The notes under the pieces are model-generated. The model had not been told where the DNA came from. It made no database searches and worked only from the letters and a program-made list of their open reading frames with translations. From Ehretia macrophylla (lineage: Eukaryota > Streptophyta > Magnoliopsida > Boraginales > Ehretiaceae): 64,000 nucleotides of DNA. The first letter of the stretch is position 1; the number at the start of each line of letters is the position of its first letter. The translations under genes were made by a program, and so were the position numbers. The stretch is taken from positions 36,502,425-36,566,424 of the forward strand of contig CM075771.1 in the NCBI GenBank assembly GCA_037974665.1. The letters are read 5' to 3'. Positions 12,143 to 24,131 of this stretch are shown here, in pieces.

Positions 12143-13971
12143 CTTCTTCCAATAGGACTCTGCATCTACGGAAATCCAACTCTGACTAATCTTCATCAGC
12201 TGCTGAGCAAATATACTAATCAAAATAACCAATAGGGAAGTTTAAGAAGGAATTCCAAATAGTAATGACGAATAAAGGCTCAAATGTAGATACCGCACAA
12301 GAATCCCGTTGACACGAATACCGAAGAAGAATAAAATTCCAACCAAAAGCGCCGAGATAATACCAATAAAGACTAAGGCAAAGATACTGTAGATAAAATC
12401 ACATCACATATTAATGATAAGAGGAATACCGAATGAATGCCCCATACACGAATCTCTAGTAGAAGTTCAACTATTACTGCCCGAGAATTCCCAAGCAAGA
12501 AGCCAAATAAAGGCTCAAACAAAGGTTCCATCCAGAGGTCCAAAGAAGTACCCCGTTGGTCATGAATTTCATAGAAGAATTCCCTGTTAAGAGTGCTGAA
12601 GAAAATACTAAGAAACCCAATCAAATATACTTCAAAAGTTCCAAAGAAGCCTTCCGAATAATAACCCCATAGGACAACCAATTGGATTCCGAGTATCGCT
12701 ATCAAATGCTGAGAAAAATGTCAAAGGAATAGCAGAGAAAATATAATGTGCCCAATAAAACAATCAAGTTGAATAACAAATATAGTTTCCCGGATAGACG
12801 AAAACCCTAAGGAAAATACCGAGCTAGTGCACATTATACAAAACCAAACTCTGAGGCCCCTGCACTGTTTGCTAATTGAGAACTTCATACAACCTTGCCA
12901 ATAAGGAAAATACCAATAGAATGCCTAATAAGAATTCCAAAGAGTACCGTAAGTAGTACTATACAATAAGTATGTTAGGAATTCCAAATACCAAACCTAC
13001 TGAGGAACACTAAAGAAAATTCCTGAAACAATGCTCCAGTGAGAAAATACCAAGGATTGCCCAATAAGTAAGCACCAAATAAATGACCACCAAGAATTCT
13101 ATAGAATGCCATTGAAGGATTTCCAATAAGGAATGCCAGTAGCACTCCAATAAAGACCGAGACACATATGCCATAGATAATACCATGCAGTAAGTCCGAT
13201 TGAAAACCCAATAGCCAAGTCTACCGAGAAGTGCCAACATAAGTTTCCAAAGAATACCCAATAAGAAAACCAAAGAATGCTCTAAAGAACAACCAAATAG
13301 AACCCCAAAAGAAAGCTACTCTTTCACAACTATTAAGCACAGAGGAGGACCTTAGAGATTCGCCAATAACCGAGCTCCAAAAGCAAACACCAACTCCCAA
13401 ATCAAGGCTAGTTAAATGCCATTCATTTCCTACCAATCCATACACCTTGAAAGGCCAACTGTGAACCACTTTCTTCAGGTGAAAAAGAGGACTTACTTAC
13501 CATTTCCACGGGACATGTATGAATGCCAAGATATCACATTTATACACATGCCTTAAACTATTATGCAAGCAAGTTTACAAAAGAGTTTATAAAACAGTTT
13601 ATTCAACAAAATCACTCAAGCACGACAATCAAGTCAAGCACAACATAATCAATTCAAATCACAGCATAACCAATTCAAGGCATTTCAATGCACACATTGC
13701 AAGCAATACTTCAAGCAAATAAAAATTCATGAGGTCGATTTGATTCACGATGCCTTCAATAGGTCAATTCAATGCACAACTAGACACTTCACTTCACTTA
13801 GCACACAATTAACACATAACACATAACTATATCACATAGGAGCACACATTCAGGTCAAGACACACAATCTCACATACAAGCATACACTTTCAAGAGACGC
13901 TTAACAAGCACACATTCAAGGATCACTACCCACCAGACCGAGGACCCTGTCCCGGCTTATGAGCTAGACAA

Positions 13972-13983
13972 GCTCTGATACCA
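13972..13983 (-). promoter_or_regulatory. Element A primer binding site (initiator Met tRNA)
   Basis: On the minus strand TGGTATCAGAGC, two bases from the LTR end at 13986. This is the usual plant initiator-Met tRNA primer complement. Confidence 0.92.
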
Positions 13984-13985
13984 CC

Positions 13986-16579
13986 TGTAGCACCCCGATC
14001 CCTCTCGAGACCAAGAGTTCTATCAATCAATCTAATCACTACCCAAACCAAACCCGAACATAATTTTCTAGAAAAACGGATGGAGTCTCCCCTGTTTCTA
14101 GGCAAAAAGCAAACATGCCACAGCATATAAGTGGACCAATACCATGTCCAAACATTTAACCACCTCAAGGCCATCTGAGCCTTGTTCTCAACAAACAATC
14201 ACAAACAAATATACATTTCCAGTTTACAGACTAACCTACCTCTTCACATCTTTTACAAGTACATTCATGCTTGACAATTAAACCATTCTAACTTATTGCA
14301 TAAGATAGACTATCATACTATTCTAACTTTTTTCCTTTGGACATTACAAACATGCATTAAAGTTAAGCTATGCCAACTAGATACATAATCTAACATATCA
14401 AACCACTTCAACAATCTAATGAAACTTAAATTACATTCCTTTTGACATTAAATACATACAATACATGAAAGCATACATCTTTACGACTTCGACAACTCAA
14501 TCCACATAGGCACACAAGACAACTCTTCAAGCACGAACTTTCACGAAATCACGAACTTTCCAGCTAACATGACATTTCCTGAAATGTGGTGGTGAGGAGT
14601 GAGTATACTCAACACGTATACTCAGTGAGGGCGAGACATATATCGAGGTGGAGAGAAAGAAGATCGTGCAATGCAAATAGGTACAGTTAAGCAATACAAT
14701 CAATAAAAAGGCATTCAATATAAACAACAATACAATAAAGAATTAAAGAAAGCATTAACACAACCAATCAAAGCTATACCACACTTTGAAGGCTATGGTT
14801 CACTCGAGCGAGTAATGTACTGATAACGATTCTGATGACTTTAACGATGATGCGCCGGCTCACCCACCTTATAACTTCAATTTGGAATACCCCGGAAGTA
14901 TCCATCAATTCTACGACCCAAATCTCCCTGGGAGGCAACCCAAGCGAGAAAAGGGAATAGGACACGGAGCTAGAGCAACCAACAGTGGCAGCCCGAGACT
15001 ACCCAGAGAAGCCCATCACTCACGCGCTTGACACTATGCAATGCAAGACACGATACAAGCAATATACGAGCGATAGTACAACAATACAAATCCGTGGCAA
15101 TAAACGAGATATCAAGAACAACAACTAACAAGCATTAACAACAATTGATATACAAATTCAATCATAATCAACTTTAACAAGCTTAACATGCAATATCTAT
15201 AATTCTATAGGCACTACACTATAAAAACACACAAAATCACAAAATGACCCCAACTTTCAAAACGCTACTACTTTCAAACGAGCCACAAGTTTTGGAAACC
15301 GACTTCACCAATCCTCCTAGGTCACTATAAGGTCCGTCTAAAGACCCCGAAACCCTACTTAACCCTAGAATTCACGCAAAGCCCCGATTTCTCCCTTTGC
15401 TCGTTTGAACTACCGCTACCCTAACCAAACACCCAACCAATGCCATAGCCACACCAAAAGTGCTTTCATGGCCTCCTGAGACAATGCCATCACGCAAAAC
15501 GATAAAATGCCAAACTCGACCTAAACGACCCCAACTTTCACTAAGCCATTTTTCTCCATTTTTCCATTACACAATCCTATTAAACCACACATTTAGGCAT
15601 TCTAGCATATCTAGCACCTTCCTACATCAATAGAACGCGTAATGGAGCAACTTCATCGAAACGGGGGTTTACTATTCATAATTTACTATTCAATTAACAA
15701 TTTATATTTCAATTTCGATATTCAATCGCTGAAAATGTTAAAAAGCTATAAATACATGTTCTACGATTGCTAGGGAACATTCTTTAAGCCTCAAAATGAT
15801 CAAAATAACATTCTACGGATAAAACCCAAAAATTAAAGTTAATACATAAAACTTTCAAATGCGCAAATAAACATGAAACCCTCACCTTAGACGCTCCTAG
15901 ATGCTAGGAAAACAACGCTAGATGCCTCGGAAACCACCCCGCACAAGCTCCCACGAAGAAATTGAAGTTTGAAGTTGAAAGGTTTTTTTTTCTTCTCTCT
16001 TGGTTTCGGCCCTGCTCACTATTTTCAGCTTTGTTTTTCATTCTTTTTTGCCTTCTAAATTGCTTAATAAAAGATGACAATGGTCAATGGTCAAGCCCCT
16101 TGGTCAAACTAACTTAAGTTGGTCAATTGCCTATTTTTATGCATTTTTAAAACTAAAATAACTAATGTAATATTAATTCTAGCTAACAATAATTAAAACA
16201 CTAAAATTAAAACACTAAATACTAGTTTTCACTATTTGCTGAGGACTAGAAATCATTTCCTAACTATCTCTCTCGATATGCTATGCACTTTGCGACAATA
16301 AAAGAATAGCAATTAAACTTCAAAGAATTTAAGAAAAAAATAATTTTCGAAAAGTAACATAGTTCAAAATTTACTCCGGCTCGGAGCTACTTTTCATTTA
16401 ATTGAAAACCGTGCATTAAAATGTAAGAAAATTAAAACCGATTAACAAAATATGAAAATAAAGCTACAAATGAATGTTTAACTAAAAATAAACATATAAT
16501 TAAATGCTAACATTTAAGATAACATTTAATTAAATGCAATTAATTGCCATTAAATGCATGCCGGGTTCGGGTTATCACA
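13986..16579 (-). repeat. Element A 5' LTR (2594 bp)
   Basis: On the plus strand it begins TGTAGCACCCC and ends GGGTTATCACA; on the element's strand it is TGTGATAACCC to GGGTGCTACA. It is non-coding and AT-rich, with a GC-richer block near 14870-15010 that holds the conserved TCCGG hairpin at 14883-14904. Confidence 0.92.
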
Positions 16580-16584
16580 GCCTA
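16580..16584 (+). repeat. Target site duplication GCCTA of element A, right copy
   Basis: Matches 6674-6678 exactly and abuts the element terminus at 16579. Confidence 0.92.
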
Positions 16585-16909
16585 TGCTTCTAAGAAGTTG
16601 AAACCGTATGAGGTGAATTATCCGACTTATGATCTTCAGTTGGCAGTTGTTGTTTTCTCACTAAAAAAGTGGTGTCATTATCTATGGGGCAGTAAGTTCA
16701 AGATTTTTACAGATCATAAGAGATTTAAGTATTTATTCTCATAGAAGGAGTTGAATATGCGTCAGCGGAGGTGGATGGAACTTCTCGGAGATTGTAATTG
16801 TTCTATCAGTTATCTGCCTGGGAAGGCAAATGTTGTAGCAGATGCTCTTAGCCGTAAGGCGAGTATTTCTTGTTTGGCTATCAAGAAATGGGAGGTTCTT
16901 GAGGAATTA
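16585..16909 (+). pseudogene. E2 pol fragment 2: RNase H
   Basis: It continues E2 across element A: ASKKLKPYE, then [16 protein letters not shown], and the [11 protein letters not shown] end of RNase H. One in-frame TAG lies at 16742, where E1 has CAG. It ends at GTTCTTGAGGAATTA, where element B is inserted; the homologous E1 sequence is near 1110-1130. Confidence 0.88.
16905..16909 (+). repeat. Target site duplication AATTA of element B, left copy
   Basis: AATTA lies directly before the B terminus at 16910; the right partner at 26424-26428 is AATTC, one base different. A later point mutation is the likely reason. Confidence 0.7.
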
Positions 16910-19195
16910 TGTCATGCCCCGACCCGACCCCGCAAAAGGCCAAGCGCGGACCCAACACACGGACGGAGTCTCCTCTGTACCATGGACGATCCGAAAACCC
17001 TACATTCAATATAATATTCGCGAAAACCACAATATTCATTTGAAACAAGTCAACTTTTTAAAAAAAAACATAAATCTTCTCATTAACAACTTTGCAAACT
17101 AAAAATGTCATGCATACTACACAAGTATTCATGCCACTAAACAGTTAACCATTAGCATGCATTTCTTACTAGTCATATGAGTATATCTTTACAACTTTTC
17201 AACCTTTAAACTTTTACAACATAAGACCATAAAGGCCTCAAAATAGAAACTACATACAAGGCTACAAGCCTCAAAATGAAACGTCAACCAAGCAATATTC
17301 ACATCAAGCATGGCCCGCACAAAAGTCTGGCAACCAACCACCAGCTAAGCTAAGAAAGTGCTATCAAGGAAACACCTCTACTTGCTCCTCCTCCGCAATT
17401 ACCTCAATAGGATCCGGTGCAACTACTCCTGTAAAAATATAGTATAGAAAGGAATAAGCAAAAACTATTGATCAGCGAGGGATATTGGTCTCAAGGACAG
17501 AGATGAGAGGAGAATGCAATGCAAATAGTCAAGCAAATCATTCAATTATCATATAGAGATACAAGCAAAGCCAACAATAAATCAAGACAAGCATTAAGGC
17601 TATAACCATTCAATCAAAGGATACAATTCACTTTCCACGAGCGGCTTTCAATCACGAATCCAATGACAACGCGCCGGCCCAACCACCTTATAACTTCGGT
17701 TTGGAATACCCCAGAAGTATCCAATCAATTCTATGACCCAAATCTCCCTAGGAGGCAACCCAAGCGAGAAAGGGAATTGGACACGGAGCTAGAGCAACCA
17801 ACACTGGCAACCTGAGGCTACCCAGAGAGGCCCATCACACCGATCCTAACTCTATGAATGCAATACAATATACAATGCAACAATCGAGCAGTCGAGCAAT
17901 AATACCACATAAAGTAGGTTACTCTCGCACGCAATAGCAACAGTTAGCAAGCATTTCAATCATAACCAACTTTAACAAGCATAACAAGCAATAATAAGCA
18001 TTCTACAAGCATAACACTATGAAAACCAACAAAAACACAAAACGACCCCAACTTTCAAAATGCTACTACTTTCAAACGAGCCATGAGTTTTGGAAACCGA
18101 CTTCACCAATCCTCCTAGGTCACCATAAGGCACGTCTAAAGACCCCGAAACCCTACTTTACCCTAGAATTCCCGCAAAGCCCCTATTTTCCCCTTTGCTC
18201 GTTTGAACTACAGCTATCCTAACCAAATATCCAACCAATGCCATAACAACACCAAAAGTGCTTCAACGGCCTCTTGAGACAATTCCATCATGCAAAACGA
18301 GAAAACGCTAAACTCGACCTAAATGACCCCAACTTGTACCAAGGCATTTTTCTCATTTTTCCATTACACAATCCAAACAAATCATGCATTTAGGCATTCT
18401 AGCATATCTAGCATCTTTTCACATCAACAGAACGCATAACGGAGCAACTTCTACGAAACGAGGGTTTACTATTCATAATTTACTATTCAATTGGCATTTT
18501 AAATTACAATAGCTATATTTAACCATAGAAAATGCTAAAAGTCTACAAATACATGTTCTATAATTGTCAAGGAACATTCTTTAAGCATCAAAACGATTAA
18601 AATAACAATCTACGACAAAAACCCAAAAGTTAAAGTTTATCTACCAAACTTTCAAATACGCAAATAAACATGCTTCCCTCACCTTAGATGCTCCTAGACG
18701 CTAGGAAAACCACGCCGGATGCCTCAGACACAACCCCGTGCAAGCTCACGCGAAGATTTGAAGTTTTGAAAGTTGAAATGTTTTTTTTTTCTTCTCTTGA
18801 AGTTTCGGCCTGCTCTTTCTTTTTTTTCAGCTTTGTGTTTTATTTTATTTTGTTATTATTAGTTTATAAAAGATGACAACTAAGTCAATTGGTCAAGGCT
18901 TGGTCAAAGCTAACTTTAGTTGGTCAAATAAGCTTATTTCTTGCATTTTAAAGCTAAAATAACTAATGCACTTCTAATTCTAGTTAACAACAACTAAAAT
19001 ATTTAAATTAAAACACTAAATTCTAGTTTTCACTATTTGCTGAGGACTAGAAAACCTTTTCTAACTATCGCTCTCGAAATGCAATGGACTTTGCGACAAT
19101 AAAGAAGTAACAATTAGATCTCAAAGAATTTAAGAAAAACATAATTTTCAGAATAATAAACAAGAAAATTTCACATTCCGGGCTCGGGTATTATA
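16910..19195 (-). repeat. Element B 3' LTR (2286 bp)
   Basis: On the plus strand it begins TGTCATGCCCC and ends GGGTATTATA; the other copy ends TATTACA, so this terminus carries one substitution. It is non-coding. The family hairpin lies at 17702-17723, with a loop change (CCGG to CCAG). Confidence 0.88.
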
Positions 19196-22100
19196 CCCTC
19201 TCCCCCTTAAACAATTGTGTCCACTCAATTCTTACCTGGTCGACAAACAACTCCAGATACTGACTCTGAACCTGGTCCTCTCTTTCCCAAGTCTCTTCCT
19301 CAAACCCATGATGATTCCACAAAACCGTTACTAATGGAATACTCTTCATGCGAAGTTCCTGAACTTTCCGATCCACAATTCGAATCAGTCTCTCCTCATA
19401 AGTTAACTTTTCCTCAATCTGCAAAGGCTCTGGTTCAAGTACATGTGAAGGATCTGGATGATATTTCCTTAACATTGACACGTGAAAAACATCGTGTAGT
19501 CTCGACAAGTTCGGAGGTAAAGCTAACCGATAAGCCAAAGGACCCACCTTTTCGGTGATCTCAAACGGACCCACATACCTGGGACTAAGTTTCCCGCTCT
19601 TACCGTGCCGAATCAATCTCTTTCGAGGAGAAATCTTAAGAAACACCCAATCTCCCAAAGCAAACTCAAGATCCCGACGGTGTTTATCCGCATAACTCTT
19701 CTGACGACTCTGAGTTGTAAGCATACGCTGGCGAATAAGGTGAACATTATCCACCATCTTAATCATCTCAGGTAACACAGTCGGATCAACTGTTCTCATC
19801 TCTCTAACCTCTTCCCAATACAATGGAGATCTGCATTTACGGCCGTACAACGCCTCGTAGGGAGCCATACCTATAGTAGATTGATAACTATTATTGTAGG
19901 TGAACTCCGCTAAAGGAAAAAAGTTCTCCCAATTTTTCCCAAAGTCCAACACACATGCCCGAAGCATGTCTTCCAAGATCCTGATAGTTCTCTCAGACTG
20001 GCTATCAGTTTGTGGATGGTATGCAGTACTGAAACTCAACTTAGTTCCCAAGGCCTCTTGCAACTTCTGCCAAAAACGAGATCTAAATCTAGGATCTCTA
20101 TCTGACACTATACTCTGTGGCACACCATGAAGTCTCACAATATTAGCAACATAGAGCACAGCTAGTTTATCAAGGCTATCCTGTTTGTTCATGGGAATAA
20201 AATGTGAAACCTTAGGCAATCGGTCCACAACAACCCAAACAGAATCACATCCTCTCAGAGATGTAGGAAGATCGGTCACAAGGTCCATTGTTATATGCAC
20301 CCATTTCCATTGCAGAATTGACAACGGTTGCAGAAGCTCAGCTGGCCTCTGATGCTCAACCTTAACCCTCTGACAAGTTAAACACCTGGATACATACCCA
20401 GCAATCTCCCTTTTCATATTGTTCCACCAGAAATGTTATATCATATCTCTATACATTTTAGTACTGCCCGGGTGAATAGTATATCTTGAATTATGTGCCT
20501 CGGACGGAATCTCATTCTTCAAAGTCGGATCACCAGGAACACACACTCTGTCCCTGAATCTAAAGATACCATCTGCATGTAATTTAAACACCGACTCTCC
20601 CCCTTTTGCTTTTTCTTGGATTTTCAAGATGTGAGGATCAGTCTTCTGAGGCTCCCTGATTTGCATTAGCAATCCCGACTGAATTTGTAAGCTAGCAAAT
20701 CGAATCCCTACTTCAGTAGCTTCTGGCTTCCATGAACAAATTTCCTCCAAAGTCTCCCAATCCTTGATAATTAGACTTGCAACAGTAGCATTTCGGCTCA
20801 AAGCATCTGCAACAACATTGGCCTTACCTGGCATGTAGTTTATAAAGCAATTGTAGCCACTTAATAGCTCTAGCCATATTCCCTGCCTCATATTCAAATC
20901 TTTTTGTGAAAACAAATATTTGAGACTCTTGTGGTCAGTAAAAATTTCAAATCTGCTACCCCACAAGTAATGACGCTACTTCTTCAAATCAAAAACAACT
21001 GCAGCTAACTCAAGATCATGTGTAGGGTAATTGAATTCATGTGGTTTCAACTTCCTAGAAGCATAGGTAATCACCTTACCATTCTGCATTAAAACACAGC
21101 CCAATCCCTCTTTAGATGCATAACTGTAGACAACAAAGTTTTCTGCACCCTCGGATAAAGCTAGTATAGGAGCGGTAGTTAGTCTCTTATTCAGTTCTTG
21201 GAAACTGGATTCATATTTAGCATCCCAGTTGTAAGTAACTTTCTTTCGAGTCAACTGGCTTAAAGGTCTAGAAATTTTGGAAAAGTCTTTAACAAACCTC
21301 CGATAGTAACCTGCTAACCCCAGAAAGCTCCGAATCTCTGACACCGTTTCAGGTCTCTTCCAAGACAAAACAACTTCAATCTTAGTTGGGTTTACTGAAA
21401 TTCCTTGATGTGAAATGATATGGCCCAGAAAAGATATTTGATTCAACCAGAATTCGCACTTGCTGAATTTAGCAAAAACCTTATTTTCTTGCAAAGTCTG
21501 TAGCACAATCTTCAAATGTTGTTCATGTTCAGCATCATTCTTAGAGTATACTAAAATGTCGTCAATAAAGATTACGACAAATTGATCAAGATAAGGTCGA
21601 AAAACCCTTTGCATTAAGTCCATGAATGCGGCTGGTGCATTTGTCAATCCAAACGGTAACACAACAAATTCATAGTGGCCATATCTAGTCCTGAATGCCG
21701 TCTTAGGTATATCATCACTCCGAATCTTGAGTTATAGTAACCCTGCCTCAAATCAAATTTGGAGTAAACACTCGCACCCTGCAACTAGTCAAACAATTCT
21801 TCAATCAACGGCAAGGGGTATTTGTTCTTAATCGTGACTTGATTAAGTCCCTTGTAATCAATACATAATCGAAGCGTGCCGTCTTTCTTTCTCACAAACA
21901 GCACAGGCGCACCCCACAGCGAAGAACTAGGTTGTATAAACCCTTTCTCAAGCATGTTATGAAGCTGAATTTTCAATTCCTGAAGTTCAGCCTGTGCCAT
22001 TCTATAAGGACTTCTAGAAATTGGCATAGTGTCTGGCATAAGGTCAATTACAAATTCAATCTCCCTATCCGGTGGTAAACTCGGTAATTCCTTGGGAAAT

Positions 22101-22669
22101 ACACCAGGGAAGTCTTTAACAATCGGAACCTAATTCAAATTCAACTTATCAGTAGGTTGATTGATCAGATAAGCTAGGTAAGCTTCACAACCTTTATTCA
22201 ACAACTTAGATGCCTTGATTGATGATAAAAGAGGTATTCAGGCAGCCCTGTAGTTCCCAACAATCTCTAGTACCGGTAGGTCAGGAATCTGAAGATAAAC
22301 AATTTTTGTTCTACAATCCAACTGAGCATAGTATTTCCCCAACCAGTCCATTCCCAATATGATTTCAAAGTCACGGAAGGGTAGTATAATTAAATCAGCA
22401 AGAAATTTACGGTCCTCAATGCATATAACACAAGATTTGCAAATAGACTCAGTAACAAATTTCGCACCCAAAGGCGTACAAACTTCAACTTCATGCGGCA
22501 GTTTATCAATGCAAACATTCACAGATCGTGCACATGCAGGAGTTATAAACGAATGTGTAGCTCCGGGATCAATCAAAACTTTAACTGGCTGAGTATTGAG
22601 AAGAAAGGTACCTTCCACTATTGTTGTTGTATCGGGTAGCTCCTCCGCATCTAATGCAAAGACCCTAGC
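19191..22669 (-). pseudogene. Element B pol: protease, reverse transcriptase, RNase H, integrase, chromodomain-like tail; stops and one frameshift
   Basis: Order on the minus strand: protease with LIDPGATHSF near 22570 (Pro replaces the Ser or Thr of the D-S/T-G active site); reverse transcriptase 22039 down to about 21000, with FIDD near 21560; RNase H about 21130-20770; integrase from about 20490 with HHCC and D,D,E residues; GPFEI near 19560; and a chromodomain-like ATWE-type tail near 19290-19320. A one-base deletion near 21731-21734 shifts the frame within reverse transcriptase (loss in TATCAACTC). Stops include 21785 (TAG for CAG), about 20973 (TAG for the Trp codon of KKWRHY) and about 20436 (TAA for CAA). 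The last segment, 408 codons of integrase to tail, is open. Confidence 0.88.
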
Positions 22670-23824
22670 CTATACCCTCAGTGCTGGACCTGCACCTGCA
22701 GCCCTATTCGGCACACCTTGGCCTCCAGTACGGCCCTGAACATTTTTATACTTAGGGCAATCTTTCACCCTATGCTCATCGCTTCCACAACCTGTGCACT
22801 TACCACTATTCGTCCAACAATTAGCCTCAATGTGACCCAATCGATTACAAAAGTTAGACTGCTGATTTTGTCTTACAACAGTGTTTCCCATAGGTGCGGG
22901 GGCTCTGGCAGTGGTAGGAATTGTACCTCCCTACTGGGGTCTAGTCACAGCTGGCCTCCCCTGAATCTGATACTGAGGCTGATACGAACGTTGCTGAGGA
23001 ACCTGAACAAAAGTCTGATACTGCCTCTGTTGACTTTGGCTGCTCTGGCCCAAGTACTGTTTCTTACTCGGCTGGCTACTCTCAGCTATCATCTCTGCCT
23101 TCCGTTTCTCAAACTTCGAGGCTTCTTGGAATGCCTCGGGAAAAGTAGTATAAGTCTGCCCAGTCAAATGCAGCTGTATATCCATTCTCAGCCCACGAAC
23201 AAACCTATGAATCATCCTCCTAGTTGGCCACACTAGCTCAGGCATATACCTCGACAGGCTGACAAACCTAGCCTCATACTGTGCGACAGTCATGTTTCCT
23301 TGCTTCAGGGCCACAAATTCGTCTTCCCACCTTTCCCTAGCCATCTCGGGAATATACTTGTCCCAAAACTCACTCACAAAATCATCCCACAAATGCGGAA
23401 CATCCTCACAGTCCCACCTCAACCTGACAGTGTTCCACCACTGTTCTGCGTCGCCCTCAAACAGAAATGCTACATAATCTATCTTTGCCTTGTCAGTGTA
23501 CCTCAAAGCAGCATAAATTTTCTCAACGCGGTTAATCCATCTCTCGGCTGCCTCGTCATTCGGTTCCCTGAAGAACTTACCTGGCTCGTGCCTCAGGAAT
23601 TTCTCCAACTGATTATTCTCAGCCCTATGCCCTTGTCCACCAGGATTAGCTTGATTTCCCTGGAGATTATTATTCATGTCTTGCCTCTGCTCATGCAGTA
23701 CCAGAGTAATCCAGTCAACTGCAGTGGTCATAGTAGCCATAAACTGTTCAGGTATCGGTTGCTGACCCTGTTCTGCTGCCTCTTCATCTGCCCCTTGACC
23801 TTGAGTACTACGACGTGGCGACAT
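22670..23824 (-). pseudogene. gag: Element B gag: capsid and zinc knuckles, one internal stop
   Basis: It starts at ATG 23824 (MSPRRSTQ). A capsid-type Retrotrans_gag region with EGDAEQWWN and the RGLRMDIQ segment follows, then a Gln-rich stretch and two zinc knuckles near 22870-22755. A stop at 22931 separates capsid from the knuckles. The first knuckle has Ser where element C has its first Cys (SNFC instead of CSFC), while the second (CTGC....H....C) is complete. A TAG near 22674 follows, where the neighbouring family reads through into pol in the same frame. Gag packages the element's RNA in virus-like particles. Confidence 0.87.
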
Positions 23825-24111
23825 AGTAAAAACTCAAAATAGCTGGCAGCAAATAAAAGCAGTTTATAGACAGAAATATAACACATAAGATTAGATAACA
23901 CTCAAGTCAATAACAATCAAATATCCTATCACACAATTCACATAACACAAGATTGACATGCCAAACTAATTCACTTAAACACATAGGCACCCAAGTTCAC
24001 ATAGTCAAACTATAACACTTTTCACTTAACAATCATACATTAACACTTTAGCATTTTAGAACTTTACCCCACAGACCGAGAAACATATCCCGGCTCATGC
24101 AAGACTATCAT

Positions 24112-24123
24112 GCTCTGATACCA
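24112..24123 (-). promoter_or_regulatory. Element B primer binding site
   Basis: TGGTATCAGAGC on the minus strand. It is eight bases from the LTR start at 24132, compared with two bases in A, D and F and six in C. Confidence 0.88.
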
Positions 24124-24131
24124 CCTAAAGA

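Larger units (their letters stand above)
12107..13985 (-). other. Non-coding internal domain of element A
   Basis: About 1.88 kb between the LTRs. On the minus strand much of 12250-13480 is built from variations on short words such as TTATTGGG, GGTATTCT and GGCATTCC, which look like a decayed tandem repeat with a unit of roughly 15-30 bases. Several hydrophobic open frames (for example 12975-13211, 13010-13273 and 12373-12705, minus) follow from this composition. The first two also stay open in element D, the third is broken there. No known domain is recognisable. The stretch from 13480 to 13971 is AT-rich with CAAGCACA-like words. Confidence 0.8.
6679..16579 (-). mobile_element. Non-autonomous LTR retrotransposon A (LARD-type), interrupted by a solo LTR
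   Basis: On the minus strand: 5' LTR 13986-16579, primer site 13972-13983, internal domain 12107-13985, purine tract and 3' LTR (9838-12106 continued at 6679-7003). With the nested solo LTR and its duplication removed, the two LTRs are each 2594 bp. Flanking GCCTA duplications are perfect. The 1.88-kb internal region holds no gag, protease, reverse transcriptase or integrase, so movement must have relied on proteins from another element; the shared primer site and pre-PPT stem-loop suggest the chromoviruses here as helpers. Large LTRs with a non-coding interior match the class called LARD. Element D is a second copy. Confidence 0.9.

Noticed and set aside
12373-12705. 110-codon hydrophobic open frame (minus) in element A as a possible novel membrane protein
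   Set aside because: The homologous stretch of element D is broken by stops, and the composition follows from repeated TTATTGG-like words.
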